From positions 23,899,598 through 23,941,772 of the forward strand of contig NC_049986.1 of assembly GCF_000003815.2 (NCBI RefSeq): 42,175 bases of DNA, in the 5' to 3' direction. The notes below the pieces were generated by a model. It had not been told where the DNA came from and searched no databases. It worked only from the letters and a program-made list of their open reading frames with translations. Below are positions 23,409 through 32,741 of this stretch, piece after piece. Numbering within the stretch: position 1 is the stretch's first letter; each line of letters starts with the position of its first letter. The translations under genes and the position numbers were made by a program. The stretch comes from Branchiostoma floridae. Lineage: Eukaryota > Chordata > Leptocardii > Amphioxiformes > Branchiostomatidae.

Positions 23409-24257
23409 CACCCCCATGAAACTCCTTTTCCGCCGTACCCTAAAAATCTCGCCGTACCCGCTGAAAATCTCGCCGTACCCGCTAGGCTCTGTCGTACCCG
23501 CTAAAAAATATCGCCGTACCCTAAAAATATCGCCGTACCCGTCCCTATCCGCCGTACAAAACAGCCGACACCGCTCGGCCACAGGGCATACTCACACGAA
23601 AGTCGCATCTAAAAACCCTTCACGGCAACGACACACGGTCTCACGTAGCCTATGCTCTGGGAAACATTCCTGGTCACCTCTCTGCCCAGTGGCGATGTAC
23701 AAATCGCGCCCAATATTGAGAACACTTCGGAAAACTGTGGTGAGAAGCGGTCTGTAGGGCCGGAGGAACCCGGAAGTGAGCTTCGCATCAGCATCAGCAC
23801 GCTTCGAAGGGAACGAAGTCGGTAGACAAGTAAGTAACGTTACGTATTTCACAATTTCATCCATTGTATTGTACTGATATGGCGTGTCCCTTTTATTCCT
23901 GCCATCTTAGTTCACTCTCCGGCTAGGGAGTTCCTGCAACGTTTGATGTGTCAATTCCCATTGCAGGGATTAAATTTAACGTATAAGTTATAACCCATTT
24001 TAAGTGTGGAAGTGGAGGTTGGTGATCATGATAATGACTCTGTATAAGGAGAAGTGTTAATACAATGTAGCAACCCATTATATTGATTTTTGTTGATTTT
24101 TTTAAGTCCTCATTATAGTAAGAGTTAAAGTCATTTCACCTTTGGAAGCCAATGGTGCAGTAAAGCAGTGATTATATAAAATGATTTATTTAAAGATATC
24201 TTATTACTTGGCATCTTATACAATGTAACCTTATTGCTGCTTATGTTTCACTCTCAG

Positions 24258-25062
24258 GGCTCCTCCATCAAAGTTTAGCTCCACAGAGTCAGAGGAATAT
24301 GAATTGAATGATATAGACATCTGCATGAGGTAACATTACTTATAACAAGTTATCTGTCCAGGTGGACTTTATACACATCATATGTTGTCAGAATATGATA
24401 CAGAATCATTGTTTCATCTGCACAATGACATCTAATGTAGTGTTGCAGCAAAAGCAATAACGCTGAAAAGTTGAGATAAAGCAATGCTTTGTATGGTACT
24501 GTGGTTATAATATGTTTCAGTTCTGGTTCCTGCTGAATGAGATTAGTTGAGTAGTTACTGCTAAACCAGTTTTCTTTAAGTTAAATCCAATGCATTCATT
24601 CTTGATATATTTCAGTATCTGTAATTCTCCTGCAGATTTAGACCTAGTAGGACTTTATATTGTAAGAATGGAAAGGAAATCTAGGATCTAGTAATGGAAA
24701 CAAGTAGTCTGTGCATATTGAAAACATTCTTGTCTGAAATATGTCTAAGTACAATACACTCATTAGCAACTCTTCTATGATGAGGTTAAAGTTGGACTCA
24801 ATTGCTAGTATGATTTTATTACAGGACACCTGTATGCTGTAGATAGCTAAATGATGGCTTCTTATGCTTTATGATAATGATAGAGACCATTTTATTTCCA
24901 TTTTTATTTAGATCTTCTGGAGAACTTCTGGAGAAGATGATGAAGGGGCAGGATGTCCTCAACAACACAACAGAATGGGAAGCCAGATGTCACTCAATAT
25001 GGTGTTTTTTGGTGCTAATAGCGAAGAAGCAGGCTATTAATTATGTTAGTATGCATACATAG
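24258..25062 (+). CDS. Candidate two-exon (or longer) ORF inside the 3.3-kb element
   Basis: Exon 24258-24329 (CTCTCAG|GG ... CATGAG|GTAACA) and exon 24912-25062 (ATTTAG|ATC to a TAG stop) join in phase. They read APPSKFSSTESEEYELND, then IDICMRSSGELLEKMMKG, QDVLNNTTEWEARCH and a C-terminal AKKQAINYVSMHT. AATAAA lies at 25218-25223. A donor AA|GTAAGT at about 23829 could supply an upstream exon in the compatible phase, but its frame has a stop and no ATG, so that exon may be noncoding. No family recognised; it might be a remnant of the element's own protein or a captured host exon. Confidence 0.4.
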
Positions 25063-25217
25063 ACTGTTGATTTGTACAAAAGGTGCAACCGAATATGTAG
25101 TACATGTATATGCAGAACTAAAAATATAAGTAGTAATTAAGACATGTAACGTTAGATAAATTTTCTAATGTTCTCAATACAAATGTATCGTACAATACAA
25201 TTGTACAGAAGCAAATG

Positions 25218-25223
25218 AATAAA
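25218..25223 (+). other. Polyadenylation signal AATAAA
   Basis: Canonical hexamer 156 bp after the stop of the two-exon candidate, supporting a transcript end there. Confidence 0.4.
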
Positions 25224-25264
25224 GAAAGCTCATATGTAAATTTTGCACTTAGAACTGTCCTGGC

Positions 25265-25700
25265 CTTCTGTATGCTGTGAGGGATCTTCACCTGTATTCA
25301 CTGGTGGTGGTGGATCTTCACATGCCTTCACTGGTGTTGGGGGATCTTCATATGTTACTGAATATTTACTGGTGTTGGGGGATCTTTACCTGTGTTCACT
25401 GGTGGTGGTGGATCATCACCTGTGTTCACTGGTGTTGGGGGATCCGATATGTTACTGAATATTTGCTGGTGTTGGGGGATCTTCATTACTGAATATTTAC
25501 TGGTGTTGGGGGATCTTCACCTGTGTTCACTGGTGGTGGTGGATCTTCACATGTCTTCACTGGTGTTGGGGGATCTTCATATTTATCACTGGTGTTGGGG
25601 ATCTTCACCTTTGTTCAATAGTGTTGGGGATCTTCACATGTCTTCACTGGTGGTGGGAGAGTCATATGTATTTACTGGTGGTGGGATCTCTATCTGCACT
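25265..25700 (+). repeat. Minisatellite, TCACTGGTGTTGGGGGATCT units
   Basis: About a dozen units built from TCACTGGTG(G/T)TGG(G/T)GGATCTTCA, with alternating linkers CCTGTGT, CATGTCT or a longer TATGTTACTGAATATTTAC. Unit length varies around 23-60 bp. Open frames across it are repeat artefacts. Confidence 0.85.
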
Positions 25701-25780
25701 CATTTGTGGCGGTGACTCAGGTGTGAGGGTGACTGAACTGATGGAATATCTGCGATTGTGTACAAATTGCATGTTTGTGC

Positions 25781-25939
25781 TACTTTCCAAGCAGAGGTTA
25801 GGTGCCGGCTGTTTTTTTTTGTGTTTTTATCGGGCTTTCTATTTTGTACCATTTTCTTAGGTCACAAAATGGAAAGCTCGATGAAGACGCTAAAAAGGGT
25901 TAAAAAAACAGCCGGTGCCTAACCTCTGTTTGGGGAGTA
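25781..25939. mobile_element. 159-bp foldback MITE, 9-bp target duplication
   Basis: The element is a nearly complete hairpin. TACTTTCCAAGCAGAGGTTA at the left matches TACTCCCCAAACAGAGGTTA read from the right, and pairing continues through GCCGGCTGTTTTTTT and ATCGGGCTTTCTATTTTGTACC. TGTTTGTGC flanks both ends (25772-25780 and 25940-25948). A 9-bp duplication suits Mutator-like elements; 8 bp plus one shared base would suit hAT. It is nested in the 3.3-kb element. Confidence 0.85.
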
Positions 25940-26688
25940 TGTTTGTGCTGCATGCAATCTTATCAAGTCTATCAAATCGCCACATATTGCAGTAAAACAT
26001 AATTCCACTATGCTTGGATCCACTAGCCCTTTATCTCACACCACCCTTCATTAGTATACCCAAGTTGTGTACAGACCCACAAAGACCCCTGTGAACAGGC
26101 ACTATATTATCCGGAACAGAGACAGTCGCCCAGACTGCTGTCATGGCTGTTTAATAACTGTTGTTTCTTATTATAATGAACTGGCAATAGTTTGTTCCTG
26201 TAGGACCGGATAGTTTAAGTTGACTTAACCTTCAAAGTTAACAGCAATTCTCTCCGCGTGCTGAAACGGGTACAAATCAAACTTATCACCACAGACGATT
26301 GTCACTTCCGGGTTACGCGGGATCTCTGCTTCTCCACAGACCGCTTCTCACCACAGTTTTCCGAAGTGTTCTCAATATTGGGCGCGATTTGTACAACGCC
26401 ACTGGGCAGAGAGGTGGCCAGGAATGTTTCCCAGAGCATAGGCTATGTGAGACCGTGCATCATTGCCGTACAGGGCTTTTAGATGCGACTTTCGTGCGAG
26501 TATGCCCTGTGGCCGAGCGGTGTCGGCTGTTTTGTACGGCGGATAGGGACGGGTACGGCGATATTTTTAGGGTACGGCGATATTTTTTAGCGGGTACGAC
26601 AGAGCCTAGCGGGTACGGCGAGATTTTTCAGCGGGTACGGCGAGATTTTTAGGGTACGGCGGAAAAGGAGTTTCATGGGGGTGTTACA

Positions 26689-29439
26689 CGTTGATATTTA
26701 CTTCCGGACGTTTCGAGTGACATCCATCACTCTTTTTCAGCGTCACTGGAATGAGCTAGCAGAATAATTCCATACAAGTACAGCTAAGTAGAAAAACTGG
26801 TTTAACCACTAAATCGTTAGGATCATATGCAAAAGTTACTTAAATGTAAATTGTGTTAGCATAGCTTCCTATGGTCAGACAACACCATAGGAAAAACTAA
26901 TGTCCTTTGTGATGCAAGACGGGGTTCCAAGTACTTGAAATCTTGAAAGTTCTACGCGCAGTCCTCCCTTCACATTCCAGAACTGCCTGACGACCACGGA
27001 GGGTCGATCATCTTTATTGTCATCTTAACATGAACCAGATGGGCCAGGATCCCCATACGTACATACACTAACCTCTTATCGTGCATCCGTGATCTGTCAG
27101 TACGGAAATCCCCCTTCCAACTACCCATGACGGGTAGATACACTTTGTATTCCGTTCGCCGACGGAATTAGAAAAAACGGCTATTCAGCCTATTTTACTG
27201 CACAAAGCCGTTTTTGAAGAACGAGCACGTGGACAGGGAGTTTATCTCGGTGTGGTTTGTGGAGAACGCAGCGAACCCAAGGAATTCCCGGAAGCAACAA
27301 CCGAAGAAACAGCTAATCCAGAAAACATACAAATTCAGGAGGGATGCTTGGGTCAACAAGGCCTGGTTTTATTACAGCTCAGTGGCACCTGTTGACGACG
27401 CCCCCTTCGAAACTGTCTGTCGTGCAGTATAGAAAACTATAGATACACTAAATTTTGTGTCCATGTAAATGATGTTTACTTCACGTTGTACAACCCTTTT
27501 TTCTTGGTTTTCTCCAGAGTAGAGTAAAGACTAGAGTAGATCTCTTCAGTCAGATAGAAGATAGAAGCCGTTCTGATCAAGTTTGGTTCGCTTTTCTTTG
27601 TTCGTTGACTGTCATCGTAGGTCTCCATGGATGATTCAGCACTTACAGTCGTATTCTACGGATTGTGTCTCCACGCACGTCAAGTCTTGTTCGTACTGCT
27701 ATAAAACCGGTGGCATTACTTTTTGAACGCACCTCTTATATACTTATGTTGGGAGAACTAACCACCATATTGTAATACGACTTAATCCATATTTCTTTCT
27801 GCTTGCGCTTAGAACCGTATTATCTGATTATTGAAAGTTACGCATGTACTGGTAAAAATTGGCCGGTACAACCCTACAAAGAAATAAGGGAAAAGGATAA
27901 AACAACAGGAAAAACTGATTGTATGTACAGAAGACGTGACACAGATTTGCAAAGTGACGCATGACGAACCTTTAAAAATACACGTAAAAACATGATAATC
28001 ATAATGTGGTTCTTTACAGTTCTTATAATTGTCAAGCAAACAATGAGGGGAAAAAGGCCGTCATACTTGCTTTCAGAAAACCAAAGCGGTTATATAACCA
28101 CATTGATAAAACACATAATTTAGCCAGACTAAACATGTTATAACACGTAAGTTTGTTGTCCCGAAAATGTTTTCGTTCAGAACTTCAGATCATGAATGGG
28201 TTTATCGATATCCACATCATCGAATGCAAATCATGTGAGCATCAGGCATGTCCACAGCAAAAAATAAAGATACAAAACCAATCTAGACCGGTTCGATGTC
28301 GGAGATTTTAACACGGCAAATGAAATATACAGCTTTGACCCACGGCAAAAATGTCATTATCTGGGCTGTTTCGGGGAGTAGAACTATTGTTTTCGTTACT
28401 CTCTCAACCAGTCCAACCCAGCGCAAAGGGAAAACGACAACATGACCCCTGCGTGACCCCACCAACAAAGAATGAGAAGGCCCGTAATTTCTAAGGAACT
28501 TCTCACAAAATTATGAAAGGCTGGCTGTATATCAGTGTATGTATTGAGAATAAACGAGTTTTTGGTGATAAATGAAGAAAAAGAAAATTCACATTTTCCA
28601 CGCTACAGCGGTAAGAAGACAATGTGGTTTCGATGCGTTTGCTTGTGATCGCCATTCCTCTTCACAGCTGGCGGTAAAACTGGCGGCTGAAGGCAGGCAT
28701 CGCGAAGTAGATCTTGTGGAGGAGACCTCGTCGTACTTCCGTTCATTACATAAGATGCGCATTGTTCGTAATGAATAGCGGGACACAAAATGTTCCTATT
28801 TTTCTCGCTGGTAACATTAATTTCTTTGATAATCTTCGCTAGTCTGGAGTCCAGCTGAAGAAAGAGATGGTCAAGTGCTGTTTAATCTGGCAGTCGCGCT
28901 TCGAGCTCGGTTCAGACAAACTCCCTGCCATGCGGCGATTTGCGGCACATGTGGCTACCTATCTTACATGCATGGTAGTACTTACGTGCAACTTTGTATT
29001 TGTAACTAAATTTCCTTATTTTGTATGAATAATGGTACATGTATGGGCAGCAAAATTATGTTTTCCAGACCACAGTCCGTGGCACTGTTGACTTGGCCAC
29101 GGTCATTTCACGCCTGATTAATAACACAGGCCTTCGTTAATCCCCGCGCGCCCGGGCCGGACAGTCAGGGCAGCCCACCATGTACCAATTATGGTTAATA
29201 GTCGTTATCGCCACTGTTTGTTGGTATAATAATGCTCTGACTGTGTATGTTACTAAGTTAGTGCAAATAGAATCGCGTAACGCTAGAATGTCAGGAACAG
29301 AGACGATCCTTACCTGTTGAAACTATGATGAATTCATTTATCTAAATGCCCCGTAAAAGCACGAATCTTGAAATTGCAATTCAGGGGGTGCTAAAATGTC
29401 ATAACTCCTATGTTCGAGTATGCTTAATGTTACGACACA
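26689..29439. other. Spacer DNA, no gene recognised
   Basis: A stem AAAAACGGC/GCCGTTTTT lies around 27174-27216. Open frames at 27214-27432 (plus; basic, with RKQQPKKQLIQKTYKFRRDA) and 28572-28778 have no recognised family and no splice support. A GC-rich patch CCCCGCGCGCCCGGGCCGG is near 29140. Nothing else supported. Confidence 0.3.
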
Positions 29440-30594
29440 GACGAGGGTGTGAAGTGTGTAGAAAAGTCATTAACAGAACGCTGTACTCCAATTCAAGACA
29501 CATGCGTCGATTGACAGGGGCGTGATGATTTCCGCCTCCTGAGACGCACCCGTGCCGGCTGTGTAATTGTGCTCCAGGAAAGTAAACAAGATAATTACAG
29601 GGGCGGGGGCATGATATAAACTCCCTCCCTAGGAGTTCTCCTTCCCTGGCAATCTTGTTGAGCGCCGTACTTGTGTCGTTCCATTTCTACGGTATCAACA
29701 GAATGGACTATATCGCTGGGAACTCTAAAGTAACCTAGGTACAGTAGTAATAGTCAACATTGGGGAAGTCGATTATTTATATGTTAATAGCCTGTTTCTG
29801 TGCTAATCAATGTAGTTCATAGGGAGTTTAGACTATTGCAAAGGGGTGACCCTAAGTGTAACATCGACTTACCTTGCTTGCGTGACTCGTTTTTTGGAGT
29901 TGAACAATTTCTCGTTTCCAACCAGAACCAGAAGTAAGCACATGTACTATCATCAGCTACTACTACTATATAAACATGATATGTACAGGTTGCTAAATGG
30001 ATGAGAATGTGAAGTATGTATTGTATTGTAGATAGAAAGGGCTAGGTAGTTGTACTCAAGGAAAGTAAAACAAGATAATTACAGGGGCGGAGATGATACT
30101 TGACAAGCGTTTTCAAAAATTTCTACTTGGAGTCCACTCAAAATCTTCTAACGACGGCGTAAGAGGAGAGTTAGGAACTTTTCCCATTATAATATTTGCT
30201 AGAATTCAGCTCATCAAGTACTGGCACCGTTTGGTAAACTTACCTGAGGACTGGTCCTTATACACATAACGTTACATGTACAACACTGCATTTACTGGCG
30301 ACCTTGACTGGATTAATCATGTTGAGGACATTCTCTATTACCACAGCTTTGGACAAATATGGTCAAAACCTGAGGTTTATAAAGCAGAATACATTGCCAA
30401 CCAACCGCGCATCCGGCTACAAGATATATCCATACAGGAGTGATGTAGTTCTATTGAAAACAATTCAAAACTGTCCTTTAGGTAGCAAATCAAAAGAATG
30501 TTATGAACAAGAAACGTACCTTTGCAAAGCAATAACTAGTTAAGAATCAGTAGCCATAAATTGAATATAGAAACAGGCAGATACTATACATGTA

Positions 30595-30975
30595 CAATGT
30601 AGCCCCTGACCAAAGGTTCTGTAGCTGTCCATTCTGCCCAAAACCCAAAGAAGATGAATTTTACTTTATAATGGAATGTTTCTAAATACACGTTTTTACG
30701 TAATGAATTATTCACATCGCTCGAATCAAGTACAACAGATTTCAAGAGACTCGATGCTACAAACAGATTTGTATATATCTTTAGATGTCACAACCCGCAT
30801 AATGCAAAAATAGGCAAATATTCCTTCAAGGACTGCTTGAAGGAATACGGATACTTATGATTAATTAGCCCACTCCATTGCAATACTACAACAAATGCAA
30901 AGAATCATGTTAGTCCTTGTTACGTTAACTAGGATGCTAAGCTTTATTCGACACCGGTACCTCTACTTTGTGGGA
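30595..30975 (+). mobile_element. LINE 3' end fragment with C-terminal Cys motif (copy 2)
   Basis: 30598-30684 reads NVAPDQRFCSCPFCPKPKED, then EFYFIMECF, the CxxC...EDExxF...C motif common at the end of LINE polymerases. It breaks by a frameshift and stop, then reads on from about 30717 as ESSTTDFKRLDATNRFVYIF and ends IGKYSFKDCLKEYGYL*. The 3' part is shared with 14560-14735. An upstream frame 30304-30543 may belong to the same element. Clearly a decayed copy. Confidence 0.6.
30818..30844. other. Perfect 11-bp-stem hairpin
   Basis: ATTCCTTCAAG, 5-nt loop, CTTGAAGGAAT, inside the LINE fragment's last codons. Probably incidental, though some LINEs use 3' hairpins for recognition. Confidence 0.4.
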
Positions 30976-31086
30976 TCGCGTGGCGAAGCAGCAGCGTGTT
31001 TGGCTCGGGACTGAGAGGTTTCGAGTTTAAATCCTGCAGTGACACCGATCTTGTCATGCAATAAAGTTCATGCAATAAAGTTCTTC
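30972..31086 (+). mobile_element. tRNA-like SINE candidate
   Basis: GTGGCGAAGCAGCAG resembles a pol III A box and GGTTTCGAGTTTAAATCC resembles a B box, with tRNA-like spacing of about 45 bp. It ends TTGTCATGCAATAAAGTTC, then a second partial copy of GCAATAAAGTTC. The tail is shared with the start of each 395-bp satellite unit. Family not identified. Confidence 0.5.
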
Positions 31087-31352
31087 TACGGCCAATATGA
31101 CATCTTTGTCCTCACAGGCTGCTCAGGGATTCCAAGATTGAAAACGAATAAAAAGATATAACAATTAATTGTATCATCTGTGTCTTGCAATTTCATAGTC
31201 TTTGTACATTGTTTCGCGGGCAGGAGATTATGACCAACTAGGCTGAATGATGACAAGGTTATAGTTCATTTACTTATTTGCAGAGATGTCGTATAACAAA
31301 CATACGTCAGGCCCGCTACAGAGTAAAGCGGAATTCCTGTGATCTCGTATTA

Positions 31353-31556
31353 AGGCGCGGTCACATATAGCCCGTGCGATCGCCGTACGATCGCTAACTA
31401 AAGTCATTTGGCCGAACAAAGATGTACGTATCAACTGTCTTGGTACACAAAATGCTGTTTTTGATCCATGTCGGTGGTTGGTTCTGGCACAACCTGCTTG
31501 AAAATCCCATGGCATCAAAATCATACAACAATCGCAGGACCTATGTGACTGCGCCC
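31353..31556. mobile_element. PIF/Harbinger-type MITE, 204 bp, TTA duplication
   Basis: Ends AGGCGCGGTCACATA and, from the right, GGGCGCAGTCACATA, then GCGATCG-like words on both sides. TTA flanks at 31350-31352 and 31557-31559. The left arm of the inverted repeat (about 13583-13595) has the unoccupied form, which reverse-complemented reads CTCGTATTACGGTAG. So this insertion postdates the arm duplication. Confidence 0.85.
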
Positions 31557-32054
31557 TTACGGGTAGTTACCTAGTAGCAGTTACCTATTCTAAGACGTGC
31601 GTGCGTGTGTGGCACACAGTTTCAGCTGTAGTGCACCAGAACATGTTGATACAGACCTGTGTCACACATTTTGCACATAAGAATATGAATCAAGACACTT
31701 TTTCTGTACTTTCTTCAAGTTCAAACATTACTGCGTCTACCTTTTCACAATGATGCCCACACATCTGCACCCCTCCTTACATCAATTTACGACTATTATC
31801 ATCAGTAGCATTCTGCTAATTAATCATTGAAGTCACACGACCTTCGGGTAATCCCGAGTACTTTCCAACCCGGCAACTCAGCACAGAACGAAAGTGTAGG
31901 GACGAATCAACAAGAATTCCTTGGCCTAGCGCCTATGTATAGACCAGAGTCTGTACCCCAGGTAATGCCTGCTACCTTCAGTGTTATTGATAATGACTCA
32001 ACTTCCCATTCTTAACATATATTCTGATAATATAGTGGGTTTTTTTAAAGAAAA

Positions 32055-32220
32055 ACCCGGGATTTTATCAGGGCATTCGAAAAAATCCCGGGTTTTTAAA
32101 AGAAAAACCCGGGATTTTATTTGGGCACCCCAAAAAAATCCCGGGTTTTTTCAAAGAAAAACCCGGGATTTTTTTTTAAATCCCGGGACAAAAAAAAAAT
32201 CCCGGGATAAATCCCGGGAT
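32055..32220. repeat. CCCGGG palindrome array (right)
   Basis: Eight CCCGGG cores, the inverted copy of 12991-13160, including the terminal ATCCCGGGATAAATCCCGGG pair. Located about 170-330 bp from the outer end of the arm. Confidence 0.9.
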
Positions 32221-32388
32221 TTTTCTATATTCAATGAAGCATGAAGACTCCCACTGGGGGGTATAATGATCCGTTGGGTAACAAGGAACATTTTCACAAA
32301 ATATCTGATATATACGTGTAGTCTGTGAAAGGCTACAAGCATTAGTCCCAAGTGCTCTGCTCAGTCCCATTTTAATCTGCTCGATGTT

Positions 32389-32741
32389 AATTTTACATTT
32401 GATAGAACCTTGTAGTAGTTATCATACTATTATAATTATAGTAACGTTTAGATTAGTATTTGGTGTCCTCTATAATATCGCAGGACAAGATGTGGTATAA
32501 AAATCCTACTAAAATCCTGAGCTAATGAGATATCTTAATCTTTTAGTATGTGCATTTTGATTTACTGTATGCTTGAGTCAACACAACTCTATCCTAATCA
32601 GTATGGCACAAAAAGGCCTGAACTAATTGGCTTGCTCCAAGTCTTGAGTGTGCATCCTTATTGGTCATCTTTGCTTTGCTGTCCTATTCTTGCCATTGTG
32701 TCCCTTATGGCGTATACTTGAATCTGTGCAATACTGTACGT
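32389..32741 (-). other. 3' flank / 3'UTR of paralog B
   Basis: Begins right after the stop codon on the minus strand. I see no AATAAA before the inverted-repeat boundary, so the transcript may end inside the repeat arm or use a variant signal. Confidence 0.4.

Larger units (their letters stand above)
23409..26683. mobile_element. 3.3-kb element with ~375-bp terminal inverted repeats
   Basis: Left arm 23409-23779 and right arm 26302-26683 are inverted copies, both starting CACCCCCATGAAACTCCTTT from the outside. TTACA flanks both ends (23404-23408 and 26684-26688), a candidate 5-bp duplication. Each arm holds about seven GCCGTACCC words at ~20-bp spacing, resembling subterminal transposase-binding repeats. 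CAC termini with a 5-bp duplication recall Transib/ProtoRAG elements, but no RAG1-like core was seen and the superfamily is open. The interior holds a spliced ORF candidate, a minisatellite and a nested MITE. Confidence 0.7.
29440..32388 (-). repeat. Right arm of the long inverted repeat
   Basis: Inverted counterpart of 12824-15600. Identity looks roughly 80-95% in the aligned blocks, highest toward the outer end, where 32151-32351 and 12861-13061 differ little. Inserts not in the left arm include the MITE 31353-31556, the LINE fragment near 30590-30975 and the SINE-like segment. It ends about 350 bp downstream of the stop codon of paralog B. Confidence 0.85.

Noticed and set aside
23323-23757. 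144-residue open frame over the left TIR of the 3.3-kb element
   Set aside because: It runs across the inverted-repeat arm and its GCCGTACCC repeats; the other arm has a different frame open.
23409-26683. Full ProtoRAG or Transib transposon
   Set aside because: CAC ends and a 5-bp flank fit, but no RAG1/RAG2-like or Transib core is encoded and the terminal motif differs from the known heptamer-like ends.
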